A stretch of DNA of 64,000 nucleotides. Origin: Aristolochia californica (taxonomy: Eukaryota; Streptophyta; Magnoliopsida; Piperales; Aristolochiaceae). Positions 1-12,486 of the stretch are shown in pieces; within the stretch, counting starts at the first letter, position 1; the number at the start of each line of letters is the position of its first letter. Both the position numbers and the translations under genes were made by a program. The notes under the pieces are model-generated. The model ran no database searches. It was not told the DNA's origin and worked only from the letters and a program-made list of their open reading frames with translations. The stretch is from the NCBI GenBank assembly GCA_029961685.1, contig JARWKL010000008.1, forward strand, positions 30,319,619-30,383,618, read 5' to 3'.

Positions 1-2236
1 AACGCCAACTTACTGCTCCACATACACCAGAACAAAATGGTGTAGTTGAACGTCGAAATCGAACGGTGGTGGAAATGGCTCGGTGCATGATAAAAGGTGC
101 TGGGCTACCAGATATGTTCTGGGGAGAAGCAGTAAATACAGCAGTATATGTCCTAAATCGATGCTCCACAAGAGCATTGAATGAAAAGACTCCAAATGAG
201 GCTTACTCAGGTATGAAACCTTCTGTGTCTCATTTAAGAAAATTTGGGTGTGAGTGTTTTGTACATATTCCCAAAGAAAAAAGAAAGAAATTAGATGACA
301 AGAACAAGAAATGTATCTTCTTGGGTTATAGTGAAGAGTCTAAAGCATATAGACTCTATGATGTAGAGGCCAAGAAGTTAGTCATAAGCCGAGACGTTGT
401 GTTTAATGAGCGACCACTCTCAATGGAGGATAATGATCCTGCCATTTTGTCACCAACCGATGAAGTAACTCACCAAGTGCCTACTGAACAACCAGTAAGT
501 GATGTAGAAGATGTTTCTGTTAAAAAACAAACAACAAGCCAACCTAGTGCACCCCCATGGAAGCCACAACCAAAGTGGGTGCACCAGCTCTTTGATGACA
601 GAACTCCAGAAGTTGAAGATAAAAGCCCTTGTCCTGATGGGGTTAGACGATCAAAGAGAATAGAGGAGCAGAACAAAGCAGGACAACAACTTTTGAACAT
701 GGCTTTGATGACTCAAATCATCGAAAAGGTAAAAGAACCAGTAAGTGTGGAGGAAGCCATGTCAGATCCAAAATGGAGAGCTGCAATGCAAACAGAGTAT
801 TATAGTATCATAAAGAATGATACTTGGGAGATTGTTGACAAACCTCCTAACCGAAAGATCATTGGCAGCAAATGGATTTGGAAAACAAAGTACAAAGCTG
901 ACGGTACTCTTGAAAAATACAAAGCACGCCTTGTTGCTCAGGGATTCTCACAAATTGAAGGTTTTGATGTTGATGAGACCTTCGCTCCAACAGCAAAGAT
1001 GACAACAATTCGGGAAGTTCTTGCATCTTCTGCTCATTACGGGTGGACGGTACATGAAATAGATGTAAAATCTGCCTTTCTAAATGGGAAACTTGAGGAA
1101 GAAGTCTACGTGCCACAACCACAAGGCTTTGACCTACCAAATGCAGAGGAGAAGGTATGTAAATTAAAAAAAGGCCTTGTATGGTGTAAAGCAGGCACCA
1201 CGAGCCTGGTACAAACGTATCGACTCTTTCTTTTTGGAGGGCAGGTTCTGTAGAAGCAAATCTGAAGCAAACTTATATGTTCTTTGTGAACATGAGAAAA
1301 GAGTCATTGTAGTACTCTATGTAGATGACCTGGTAATCACTGGTGACCATGAAGACAACATTGTGAAGACTCGGGAATGGTTGAGCCAAGAGTTCGACAT
1401 GAGACTTGGGAATTGAGGTATGACAAAAATCTTATCATATCTTTATTTCTCAGGAACGTTATGCTCGAGAACTATTATCTACTTTTGGCATGACCGAAAG
1501 TAATCCAGTAGTCACCCCAATGGAAGTGAATACCAAGCTGTCAATCAATGACTCCTCTGAAAAGGTTGACAACAAACTCTATAGAAAATTAGTTGGAAGT
1601 TTAATCTTCCTTTGTAACACAAGACCTCACATTAGCTATGGTGTGGGAGTGCTCAATCATTTTTCTAACAATCCAAGAAAAACGCACTGGCAAACTGGAA
1701 TGCGAATCCTCAAATATCTCAAAGGTACTTTAACTTTTGGAGTATCTTACATAAGAGGAGATATTTTATTTGGGTATTGTGAGTCAGATTGGGCTGGAGA
1801 TCTTGACACGAGGAAATCCGTTACTGGCTACAGATTCTTGTTTGGAAGTGGTATCATCTCATGGGTTAGTAAGAAGCAACAAACAGTTGCACCGTCATCA
1901 ATCGAAGTAGAGTATAAAGCTGCTTGTGTAGCAGCCTGTGAAGTTGTGTGGCTACGACGCATCTTGACTGATATAGGTATTCCTTTGATTGAGTCAACTA
2001 CCTAAAATTGTGACAGTCGAAGTTACATAGCTATGGCGAAGAACCCAGTGTTCCATGCTAGAACTAAACACATAGAGATTCAGTATCACTATGTAAGAGA
2101 ACTGATTGAAGAGGAGACCATATACATGGAGTACTGCCCTACAGAAGACAACCATGCAGACATTTTTACGAAAGCACTAGGGAGTGCTCAAATGAACAAG
2201 CATCTTCGTGGCTTGGGCGTTGGCCCAAGAACATAG
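1..2236 (+). pseudogene. Ty1/copia pol remnant (integrase C-terminus, reverse transcriptase, RNase H)
   Basis: The reading enters the window inside the copia integrase: codons from base 3 give the PEQNGVVERRNRT motif typical of the end of the catalytic core. In the same frame (to about 1180) follow the integrase C-terminal region and the first half of reverse transcriptase, including the IGSKWIWKTKYKADG and ARLVAQGF motifs. The frame then shifts at about 1177-1200, where YGVKQAPRAWYKRI continues in another frame, and YVDDLVITGD, the RT active site, lies near 1318-1347. A stop and a further shift fall at about 1415-1490. RNase H follows at 1490-2005 and 2033-2236, with SDWAGDLDTRKS, ARTKHIEIQYHYVRE and the terminal DIFTKAL. 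The gag, protease and 5' LTR lie left of the window. With at least three breaks it cannot make a functional polyprotein. Confidence 0.93.
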
Positions 2237-2254
2237 TCCAACAGAGGTGAACAT

Positions 2255-2265
2255 TGAGGGGGGGG
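2255..2265 (+). other. Polypurine tract of the left copia element
   Basis: A GA-then-G8 run lies 19 bp after the end of the RNase H reading frame and directly before the presumed LTR. Position and composition fit the plus-strand priming tract of an LTR retrotransposon. Confidence 0.7.
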
Positions 2266-2863
2266 TTAGCCCACCTCTCTCAAGTTACCGTTAATGTAAT
2301 GTATTCACTGGCCCCCAAGTATGAGGAGTGCCAATGTCGATAGTGAGTAATTAGTTAACGGTTCCAGCTTAGATGCTGATGAGGTCAAATTGTGACCGCA
2401 ATGGTTACTTGTGAAGAAACTGTAAAATAGATAGTAGGGTTCGGGGTGTGAACCCCGACGGGGGTCTAAGGGGGATGACCCACTGTATGCACGTGTCATG
2501 ATTGCATCACCAAGTGCCAACGTGGAGGACAGCTAGATGGCTTGTTCTACAAGCTTCCTAGATGGCTTGCTCTACAAGCTTCCTAGATGGTGTGCTCTAC
2601 AAGCTTCCAACATGAAAAACACTTATAAATAGAGGTGTTCTTCAGCAGCATTGGAATCCAGAAAATGAAAGCTATTCCTTCTTCATTACTCTGTTTTATT
2701 GTTTAGTTTCTTCTTGTAATTTATGTTCAGTCTAGAAACCATTGAAGCTCTTCTAGAGCGTGTGGTGGGACGAAGTTTCTTATCGTATTTGTAATAGATT
2801 AGTGTTGGCTTTCTTCTTGATTGTTGTTTAGATGTTCCTGGGCTGAGCTCACTCTGTTTTACA
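2266..2863 (+). mobile_element. 3' LTR of the left copia element
   Basis: This 0.6 kb segment lies between the polypurine tract and the first satellite monomer. It has LTR regulatory layout: three 25-bp direct repeats (each starting CTAGATGG, at 2533, 2558 and 2583) just upstream of a TATA box TTATAAAT at about 2623-2630. The right edge is placed at the ACA of 2861-2863 because satellite sequence starts at 2864. The left edge begins TTAG rather than TG, so it is mutated or misplaced by a few bases. The partner LTR is outside the window, so LTR identity is inferred from position. Confidence 0.65.
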
Positions 2864-5800
2864 TTTTCTGGTAGAAAAGTGTTTCCAGAAAACATGAGGC
2901 ACTAATGGTCCTTGGAGATGTATTTTTACTAGAAATACTTTTCCAAAATTTCTTGAAAAAAAAAATCTCTAACAAAACCTTATAGTTGTAGAAAATAATT
3001 TGTTTCAGGAAAGTTATCCAAGTAACAATTTTCTGCCTCAAAAGTGTTTTCTAGGAAACATGACACACTAATGGCTCATGGAGATGTATTTTTACAAGAA
3101 ATACTTTTCCAACGTTTCTTGAAAAAAAATATCTAACAAAACCATATAGTTGTAGAAAATAATATGTTTCAGGAAAGTTATCCAAGTAAGAATTTTCTGC
3201 CTCACAAGTTTTTTCTAGGAAACATGACACACTAATGGCTCATGGAGATGTATCTTTACAAGAAATACTTTCCCAATGTTTCATGAAAAAATGCACTAAC
3301 AAGGTCATATAGTTGTAGAAAGTATTTTGTTCCAGCAAAAATTTTCTAGTAAGAATTTTCTGCTTGAAAAGTGTTTCCAGGAAACATGAGGCACTAATGG
3401 CCCCTGGAGATATATTTTTACTACAAATACATTTCTAGTGTTTCCAAAAAAAATCCACTAACAAGGCCTTATAGTTGTAGTAAGTAATTTGTTTCATAAA
3501 AAAAATATCTTTACCACAAAATTTGTCAGGTAAGAATTTTCAACTTGAAAAATATTTCTAGGAAACATGAGGCAATAATGGTCCCAAGGGTCATATTTTC
3601 CCAATCTTCCTAATAAAATGCACTAACAAGGCCTTATAGTTGTAAAAAGTAATTTGTTTTAGCAAAAATTGTTTTCCCACAACAGTTTCTTGGTAAGAAT
3701 TTTTAGCTAAAAACTTTTTGCCAAGAAACATGAGGCACTAATGGTCCCTCAAGACGTATTTTTACTAAAAATACTTTTCGAATATTTTCTGAAAAATTGC
3801 ACTAACTAGGCATTGTGGTTGTAGAAAGTAATTTGTTTTCACAAAAAAAGCCTTACATCAAAATTTTCCTTGTATGAATTTTCAGCTAGAAAAGTGATTC
3901 TAGGAAATATGAGGCACTAATGGTCCCTAGACATGAAATTTTACAAGAAATACTTTTCCATCGTTTCCTGAGAAAAATGTACTAACAAGGCCTTGTAGTT
4001 GTTAAAAGTAATTTGTTTAAGCAAAAAATTCCTTAAAACAAAAATTTTCGACAAGAAAAGTTATTCATGAAAACTTGAGGCTTTAATGGTCCTGGACATG
4101 ATTTTTTTTTCTAGAAATAATTTTCCAACTTTTTCTAAAAAATTCATTAAGAAGGCTTTATAGCAGTAAAAATTAATTTTTTTCAACAAAATTTGCCTTT
4201 TACAACATTTTCCTGGTAAGAATTTTCAGCTTGAAATGTGATGAAAATATGAGGCACTGATGGTCCATGGAGATGATTTTTTAGTAGAAATACTTTTCCA
4301 GCGTTTGCTAAAAAAATACACTAACAAGGTCTTATAATTGCAAAAAGCAATTTTTTTGGCAAAAATTGCTTTACAAAAAAAGAATTTTGGTAAGAATTTT
4401 TAGGTAGAAAAGTTTTTCTAGAAAACATGAGGCACTAGTGGTCCTTGTAGACGTATTTTTACTAGAAATACTTTTCCAACATTTCCTACAAACAAATCAC
4501 TAACAAAGCCTTATAGATATAGAAAATAATTTGTTTCAGCAAAGTTTTCCAAGTGAGAATTTTCTGCCTGAAATGTGTTTTCCTGAAAACAAAGATGCAC
4601 TAATGGTCCATGTATACGTATTTTTACTAAAAATATTTTCCCAACGTTTCTTGAGAAAATGCACTAACATGGTCATATAGTTGTTGAAAAAAATTAGTTT
4701 CAACCAAAATTTTCTTGTTTGAATTTTTAGCTTGAAAAGTGCTTCCAGGAAACATGAGTCACTAATGGTCCCTGGGAATGTATTTTCACTATAAATAAAT
4801 TTCTTAGGTTTCCAAAAAATGCACAAACAAGGCCTTATAGTTTAAGAAAGTAATTTGTTACATAAAAAAAATCCTTACCACTAGAAATTCCATGGTAAGA
4901 ATTTTCAACATGAAAAATGTTTCTTGGAAACATGAGGCAGCAATGGTCCCAAGGGTCGTATTTTCACTAGTAATATTTTTCCAATATTCCTAAAAAAATC
5001 CAGTAACAAGGCCTTATAATTGTAGAAAGTAATTAGTTTCTAAAAAAACTGTTTTACCATAATAATTTCCTGGAATTAATTTTTAGCTAAAAAAGTTTTT
5101 CGAGGAAACATGAAGCACTAATGGTCCCTTGAGACATATTTTTACTAAAAATACTTTTCAAAAATTTTCTAAAAAAATGAACTAACAAGGCATTGTGGTT
5201 GTAGAAAGTAATTTGTTTTCGAAAAAATCCATTCAAAAATTCCCTGGTAAGAATTTTAAGCTAAAAAAGTGTTTTTAGGAATGTGGCACTAATGCTCCCT
5301 AGAAATTTAATTCTACTAGAAATAATTTTCCAATGTTTCCTAAAAAATATGAACTAACAAGGCCTTGTAGTTGTTAAAAGTTATTTATTTCTACAAAAAT
5401 TGCCTTACAACAAAATTTTCATAATAAGAATTTTCAGCTTGAATAGAGTTTCTAGGCAACATGAGGCACTAATGGATCCTGGAGAAGTATTTTCACTAGA
5501 AATACATTTCCAAAGTTTCCTCAAAAAGGCAGTAACAAGGCCTTAATGATGTAAAAAGTAATTTCTTTTATAAAACATTTTGATACACCAAAATTTTCCA
5601 GGTAAGAATTTTAAACAAGAAATGTGATTCCTGGAAACATGAGGCACTAATGGTCCCTGGACACATATTCTAATTAGAAATACTTTTCCAATGTTTCTAG
5701 AAAAAAGGCATTAACAAGGCTTAAAAGTAGTAAAATATAAATTTTCCAGGAAAAATTGCCGTATTACAAAATTTCCCTCATGAATTTTTTCAATTTGAAA

Positions 5801-6950
5801 GGTTTTTCATGGAAATATGAGGCACTAACGGTCTATTGAGATGTATTTTCAGTAGAAATACTTTTCCAAAGTTTCCTAAAAAATACATAACAAGGCCTCA
5901 AAGTTGCAGAAAGAAATTTGTTCCAGCAAAAATTGTATTACCAAAAAAGATTCTTGGTAAGAATTTTCAATTAGAAAAGTGTTTTCAGAAAACATGAAGC
6001 ATTAATGGTCCTTGGAGATTTATTTTTACTGGAAATACTTTTCCAACGTTTCCTAAAAAAATCACTTTCAAAACCTTCTAGTTATAGCAAGAATTTGTTT
6101 CAACAATGTTTTCCAAGTAAGAATTTTCTACATGAAAAGTGTTTTCCATGAAACATGAGGCACTAATAGTTCATGGAGACGTACTTTTACAAGAAATACT
6201 TTCCCAACATTTCTTGAAAAAATGCACTAACAAGGTCATATAGTTGTAGAAAGTAATTTTGTTTAAGAAAAAAATTTCTAGTAAGAATTTTCATCTTGAA
6301 AAGTGTTTCCAGGAAATATGAGGCACTAATGGTCCCTGTAGACATATTTTTCCAAGAAATACATTTCCAGCATTTCCAAAACAAATGCACTTACAAGGCC
6401 TTATAGTTGTAGAAGGTAATTTGTTTCATAAAAAAATATCCTTACCACAAAATTTCCCTAATATGAATTTGCAACTTGAAAAATGTTTCTAGGAAACATG
6501 AGGCAGTAATGGTCTCAGGGTCATATTTTTACTAGAAATATTTTTTCAACATTCCTAAAAAAAATGCAATAACAAGGCCTTATAGTTGTAGGAAGTAATT
6601 TGTTTCAGAAAAAAAATGTTTTACCAAAATAGTTTCCTGGTAAGAATTATCAGCTAGAAAAGTTTTTCCAAAAAACATGGGGCACTAATGGTCCCTCTAG
6701 ACAAATTTTTACTAAAAATAATTTTTGAACATTTTCTTAAAAAATACAAAAAAGAGGTCTTGTTGTTGTAGAAACTATTTTTTTTTTCGCAAAAATTGCC
6801 TTACCTCGAATTTTCTTGGCAAGAATTTTCAGCTAGGAAAGTTTTTCTAGGGAATATGAGGCACTAATAGTCCCTACGGACATAATTTTACTAGAAATAC
6901 TAACACGGCCTTATAGTTGTTAAAAGTAATTTTTTTCAGCAAAAATTGCT
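2864..6950. repeat. Satellite array, block 1 (about 24 monomers)
   Basis: Tandem monomers are recognisable by GGAAACATGAGGCACTAATG, then a TTTTTACTAGAAATACTTTTCC segment, AAGGCCTTATAGTTGTAG and a GTAAGAATTTTC segment. Distances between successive CACTAATGG landmarks in the first ten copies are 166, 164, 162, 181, 163, 179, 166, 174 and 178 bp. Two length classes are visible: short monomers lack the TTGCCTTACCAC stretch. Two distinctive variants mark a higher-order repeat: one with CCAAGTAAGAATTTTCTGC (3018, 3182, 4549, 6113) and one with GGTCCCAAGGGTC (3581, 4946, 6512). Several minus-strand open frames occur but are not genes. The block is cut at 6950 by element A1. Confidence 0.95.
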
Positions 6951-7405
6951 TGTTGGAAGATAGGGCTCAAGACCACATGACCAAGGAAGGCCAACATATC
7001 TAAGAGTTTTATAAGATGCGCCAAATGACCAAAGAAGGCCCACAAGATGGGCCCAAGCCCATAAGAAGTAGGACCCACAATGATTACCATGAGTTGGCAT
7101 TCTTATCGCATCAATTGGAAGATGGCATCCTTATCGCATCAATTGGAAGATCAAGGACTCAAAAAAGTATCTTTATCTAATGGTTACGTCCTACAAGAGT
7201 TTAGTTTGAGTTAGGTTTGTCTTTTATCTATATTGAGTTATTTAATTATGCTAGGACTTATCTTTAAGTGTTAGAGTTTGGGTGTAATTGAGACAATTAG
7301 TATTATTGTAATTGGACTCTACCACCTTCCTCTATTATAAATAGAGGTTCATGTACTTTGATTATAATAATTCCATGATTTTTTTTCTTTTCCCTAAATT
7401 CAAAA
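6951..7405 (+). repeat. 5' LTR of A1
   Basis: 455 bp, with TATAAATA at about 7336-7343 followed by AGAGG, the presumed promoter core. It carries an extra tandem copy of a ~27-bp piece around 7094-7150 (each ending CATCAATTGGAAGAT) that the 3' LTR lacks, which accounts for its greater length. The terminus is mutated to TTCAAAA. Confidence 0.92.
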
Positions 7406-7417
7406 TGGTATCAGAGC
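7406..7417 (+). other. Primer binding site of A1 (initiator tRNA-Met type)
   Basis: TGGTATCAGAGC immediately follows the 5' LTR. This is the usual plant copia primer site, complementary to the 3' end of initiator tRNA-Met. Confidence 0.9.
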
Positions 7418-8619
7418 AGGTACTATGAGTTGACTTGGTCAACCCACTGAGATAATGAGATCCTTTTCTCTAAAACCTAAACCCTAAGTCTAGGTTCGTA
7501 GTTATTTTTTTGAGTCACTGCGCGCATAGTTGCTTTGCATTTTTTAAATTTATACGGAGTTTTGAATATTGGAAATTATATATTGACTGAAATATATTTG
7601 AGTCTACTTTCCAAAGAAAAATAATTTGTTCCAATTGAAGTTATCTACAGATAGATATATATATTTGAATGAGCGAAAGTCAGATTGCAAAAAGTTTCGA
7701 GGAGTAGCAGCAATCTTCAAATTCCGAGGTATTTTTTGCTATCAAGAACTAGACTTTATAAAGAAAAATTTATATAAAAAAATATCTGTAAGTCTATTCA
7801 TTTACGTATTCAACTTCCAAGGTATTTTATGCTATCAAGAAAGAGAATTTATATAGATAATTATATATGGAACGTAAGTATATTTTCTTACCTATTCAAC
7901 CAATTCTCGGTATGATTTTCATATAAGGAGATATTGATCTTGGAAGAGATAGTGGTCATTCTAGAAAAGCAGGAGAAACGGTACTTTGTTCAGCCAGTTG
8001 ACAGAGACTGAAATATATCAGATTATTTATCTTCTGATAATTATATTTTATGAATTCATTGTACTTGGATGAAAGGTATATAAGTCTACTTTTAGAAGGA
8101 GAAAATTTCATGTCAATCTGATCTATATTTAAAGAAATATTCGCATTGGAAGAATCAAAGGTCATGTTGGTATTCTGTTGTAATGAAAAATCCAAATCTA
8201 TGCCAATTGTTTTGTGACACTTTTTGAGTTGATATATCAGAAAAATATCTCACTTCTGCCTGGTTTGAGGGCTTATTTATATATCTCTGTTATTTGGGCT
8301 TATTGCTACATCTATGATATTTGGTTCAAGCTGGAATCACTGCCATTACCTCCTAGCTTGAGGGGGAGAAGTATAAGAAGTACAAGAAAGAGGTATTTTA
8401 TTCCATATATTGTGGATGACATTATGTGATCAATATATTCAAGAAAATGGGAGCACAAAAGATGAAGCTTCTGCATCTAAGAAAAAATATTTATATCGGA
8501 TTATGATTATTTCATGGGTCCTTCTACAAGGTTTATTATTTTGGTTCATGTTGTACGTGTTGGAAGATGGTCGTGTTATATTCACCTGCAACTATTATAT
8601 CTCTTTGGAGACATTATCA

Positions 8620-8933
8620 TCATTATTTTACCCCGTAAAAAATATCAAAATTATTTGTGGTTTGGAGTCCATGATAGAGGAACTTCATTCCCGTCAAAAA
8701 GATCAAAATTATTTGTCGTTGGGAGGCCATGATGTAGGAACGTCATCCTCGTCAAAAATATCAAAATTATTTGTGGTTGGGAGTCCATGACGGAGGAACT
8801 TCATCTCCGTCAAAAATATCAAAATTATTTGTGGTTGGAAGTCCATGACGGAGGAACTTCATCCTGTCAAAAATATCAAAATTATTTGTGGTTGGAAGTC
8901 AATGACGGAGGAACTTATTATAGCATCTATGTT
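8620..8933 (+). repeat. 58-bp minisatellite in A1 interior
   Basis: Five tandem copies are anchored by CAAAATTATTTG at 8646, 8704, 8762, 8820 and 8877 (period 57-58 bp), each followed by a TCCATGACGGAGGAACTTC-like segment. The same repeat lies in A2 (about 17220-17450) and on the minus strand at the left end of A4. It is a family trait, not a CRISPR array: the copies are contiguous with no unique spacers. Confidence 0.88.

Positions 8934-8934
<1 letters not shown>

Positions 8935-8964
<30 letters not shown>
8935..8964 (+). repeat. Thirty-base poly-C run
   Basis: An uninterrupted run of 30 C at the end of the minisatellite in A1. The corresponding place in A2 (about 17469) has only six C, so the tract expanded here or was mis-assembled. 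Confidence 0.9.
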
Positions 8965-9126
8965 TTTCTCTCGAATTGGCTAGCTGTGTCTCAAGGAAGA
9001 GAGCACCAGCGTGAGCGGAAGTATTGGAAGATTGGAAGACTGCCATTTTATACAAAAAGATCGTATCCATCATTTGCAACAAGCTGGGAGTTCTTGATGT
9101 TCTCTCACCCTCAGCTTGAATGGGAG

Positions 9127-9559
9127 TGTTGGAAGATAGGGCGCAAGACCACACGACCAAGAAAGGCCTACGTATCTAAGAGTATTATAAGATGGGCCAA
9201 ACAACCAAAGAAGGCCAACAAGATGGGCCCAAGCCCATAAGAAGTAGGAACCACAATTATTACCATGAGCTGGCATCCTTTTCACATTAGTTGGAAGATT
9301 AAGAAGGACTCAAGAAATCTCTTTATCTAATTGCCACGCCCTACAAGAGTTTTGGTTTGAGTTAGGTTTGTCTTTTAACTATATTGAGTTATTTAATTAT
9401 GCTAGGACTTGTCTTTAAGTGTTAGAGTTTGGGTATAATTGGGAGAAAGGTAGTTTTATTGTAATTAGACTCTACTACCTTCCTCTATTATAAATAGAGG
9501 TTCATGTACTTTGATTATAATAAGTCAATGAAGTTTTTCTCTTTTCCATAAATTCAACA
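9127..9559 (+). repeat. 3' LTR of A1
   Basis: 433 bp, colinear with 6951-7405 except for the missing 27-bp tandem copy and scattered substitutions. It ends TTCAACA, followed directly by the target duplication and satellite sequence. Confidence 0.92.
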
Positions 9560-12486
9560 TTGCCTTACAACAAAATTTTCCTAGTAAGATTTTTCAGCTT
9601 GACAAGTGTTTCCAGAAAACATGAGGCAATAATGGCCCCAGGAGATGCATTTTTTCTAGAAATACGTTTTCAAAGTTTCCTAAAAAGGTACAAGGCCTTA
9701 ATGATGTAAAAAGTTATTTTTTTATGAAAAAATTGCCTTACACAAAAATTTTGCAGGTAAGAATTTTCAAAAGTGATTCCTGGAAACATGAGGCACTAAT
9801 GGTCCCTGGACACGTATTTTTACTAGAAATAATTTTCCAATGTTTATTGAAAAAAGGCATTAACATGGCCTTATAGTAGTAAAATGTAATTTTTTTCAGC
9901 AAAAAATGCCTTATCACAAAATTTTCATGGTAAGAATTATTTAGCTTGAAAAGTGTTTCATGGAAATATGTGGCAGTCACGGTCCATGGAGATGTATTTT
10001 TAGAAAAAATACATTTTGATCATTTATTTAAAAAATGCACTAAAAATTCCTTATAGTTGCATAAATTAATTTGTTTCAGCAAAAAATGCTTAACCAAATA
10101 TGATCCCTGGAGAGAATTTTCAGGTTGAAAAGTGTTTCCAAAAAATAGCAGGTACTAATGGTCCTTGCAAACATATTTTTACTAAAAATACTTTTCCAAC
10201 GTTTCCTGAGAAAAAAATCACTAACAAAACCATATAGTTATAGAAAGTAATTTATTTTAGCAAAGTTTTCCTAGAAAGAATTTTCTTCCAGAAAAGTATT
10301 TTTTTGGAAACATGAGTAACTTATGGTCCATGGAGACGTATTTTTACTAAAAATAGTTTGCCAGCGTTTCCTGAAAAAAATGCACTAATAGGTCATTTAG
10401 TTTTAGAAAATAATTTGTTTCAACAAAGTTTTTCTTGTAAGAATTTTCGGCTTGAAAAGTGTTTTCAGGAAACATGAGGCACTAATGGTGTTTGGAGACG
10501 TATTTTTACTAAAAATATATTTCCAGCATGTCCAAAAAAATTCCCTAATAAGGCCTTATAGTTGTAGAAAGTAATTTGTTTTATAAAAAAATATCCTTAC
10601 CACAAAATTTCCCTGGTAATAATTTTCAACATGAAAATTTTTTCTAGGAAACATGAGGCAGTAATGGTCCCAACGATCGTATTTTTACTTGACATACCTT
10701 TCCAACGTTTCCTTAAAAATGCATTAACATGGCCTTATAATTGTAGAAAGTAAATTGTTTTAGCAAAAATTGCTTTACCACAATAGTTTACTGGTAAGAA
10801 TTTTTAGCAAGAAAAGTTTTTTCCAGGAAACATGAGGCACTAATAGTCCCTCACAACATATTTATACTAAAAATAATTTTCAAATATTTCTTCTAAAAAA
10901 TGCACTAATAAGGCCATATCGTTGTAGAAAGTAATTTGTTTTATCAAAAATTGACTTTCCTCAAAATTTTCTTGATAACAATTTTCCATTTCAAAAGGGT
11001 TTCTTGGAAACATAAGGCACTAATTGTGCTTGGAGACGTATTTTTACTAGAAATACTTTTCTAATGTCTCCTCAATAAAGGCACAAACAAGACCTTATAG
11101 TTGTAGAAAGTAATTTGTTTCATAAAAAATTGCCTTACAACAAAATTTTCCAGGTAAGAATTTTACTCTTGAATAGCTTTTCCCAGAAACATGAGGCACT
11201 AATGGACCATGGAGCCATATTTTTACAAGAAATAAATTTCCAAAGTTTCCTAGAAAAAGGCAATAACAAGGCCTTAATGATGTAAAAAGTTATTTGTTTC
11301 TGATAAAATTTCCTTACACCAAAATTTTGGTTGTAATAATTTTCAAAGTGAAAAGTGATTCTTGGAATCATGAGGCACTAATGGTCCTTGGATATGTATT
11401 TTTACTAGAAATACGTTTTCAATTTTACTGAAAAAGGCATTAACAAGGCTTTATAGTAGTAAAATGTAATTTTTTCTGCAAAAATTGCCTTTTTACAAAA
11501 TTTTCTTGGTAAGAATTTTCAACTTGAAAAGTGTTTCATAGAAATGTGAGGCACTGAAGGTTCATGGAGACATATTTTTTTTAGAAATACTTTCCAACGG
11601 CTCCTAAACAAATACACTAACGAGGCCATATTGTTGCGAGAAACAATTTTTTTGACAAAAAATGATTTACCAAAAAGGATTCTTGGAAAGAATTTTCAGG
11701 TAGAAAAGTGTTTCCAGAAAACATGAAGCATTGTGGACCTTGGAGACATATTTTTTCTAGAAATACTTTTCCAACGTTTCTTTAAAAAAAAACTAACAAA
11801 TCCTTATAGTTATAGAAAATAATTTGTTTTAGCAAAGTTTTCCAAGTAGGAATTTTACTGCCTAAAATTTTTTTTCCCGAAAACAAGAGGCATTAATGGT
11901 AGATGGAGATGTATTCTTACAAGAAATACTTTCCCAAAGTTTCCTGAAAAAATGTACTAACAAGGTCATATAGTTGTAGAAAGTAATTTGTTTCAGCAAA
12001 AATTTTCTAGTAAAAATTTTCAACTTGAAAAACTGTTTCCAGGAGATATGAGGCATGAATGGCCCCTAGAGTTATATTTTTACTTGAACAACATTTCCAG
12101 CTTTTCCAAAAAAATGCACTACCAAGGCCTTATAGTTGTAGAAAGTAATTTGTTTCATAAAAAATATCCTTACCAAAAAAATTCCCAGGTAAGAATTTTC
12201 AACTTGAAAAACGTTTCTAGGAAACATGATGCATTAATGGTCCCAAAGGTCATATTTTTATTCAATTTCATTTTTGAACGTTCCTAAATAAATGCACTAA
12301 CAAGGCCATATAGTTGTAGAAAGTAATTTGTTTCAACAAAAAAAATTTTACCACAATAGTTTTCTGGTAAGAATTTTCAGCTAGAAAATTTTTTCAAGGA
12401 AACATGAGGTCCCTCGAGAGGTATTTTTACTAAAAATACTTTTCGAAAAATTTCTGAAAAAATGCACTAACAAGGCCTTGTTGTTG
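9560..12486. repeat. Satellite array, block 2
   Basis: It resumes the monomer exactly where block 1 stopped (TTGCCTTACAACAAAATTTTCC). About 17 monomers. Higher-order marker variants recur at 10270 and 11842 (first marker) and 10667 and 12240 (second marker), spaced 1572 and 1573 bp. Subtracting element A1 gives 1543 and 1541 bp to the previous markers, so the higher-order phase continues through the insertion. The block ends mid-monomer at GCCTTGTTGTTG where the truncated copia B1 starts. Confidence 0.95.

Larger units (their letters stand above)
6951..9559 (+). mobile_element. Element A1: full-length non-autonomous LTR retrotransposon inside the satellite
   Basis: It has two LTRs (6951-7405 and 9127-9559) starting TGTTGGAAGATAGGGC and ending in TTCAACA or a mutated form. 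A primer site TGGTATCAGAGC sits at 7406-7417 directly after the 5' LTR, and a purine-rich tract GAATGGGAG lies just before the 3' LTR. Flanking bases are ttgct (6946-6950) and ttgcc (9560-9564), a 5-bp target duplication with one change. The 1.7 kb interior has no gag, protease, integrase or RT. The last ~60 bp before the 3' LTR matches the end of copia family B (KLG-LDVLSP in translation), suggesting a deletion derivative mobilised in trans. Confidence 0.93.

Noticed and set aside
8410..8790. An open frame in A1 partly conserved in A2 (16971-17198), with VDD-like residues suggesting an RT active site
   Set aside because: Conservation is explained by common descent of the element. Surrounding RT motifs are absent and the C-terminal part is just the translated 58-bp minisatellite.
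8620..8933. Regular ~58-bp repeats considered as a CRISPR array
   Set aside because: Copies are contiguous with no unique spacers, in a plant retroelement.
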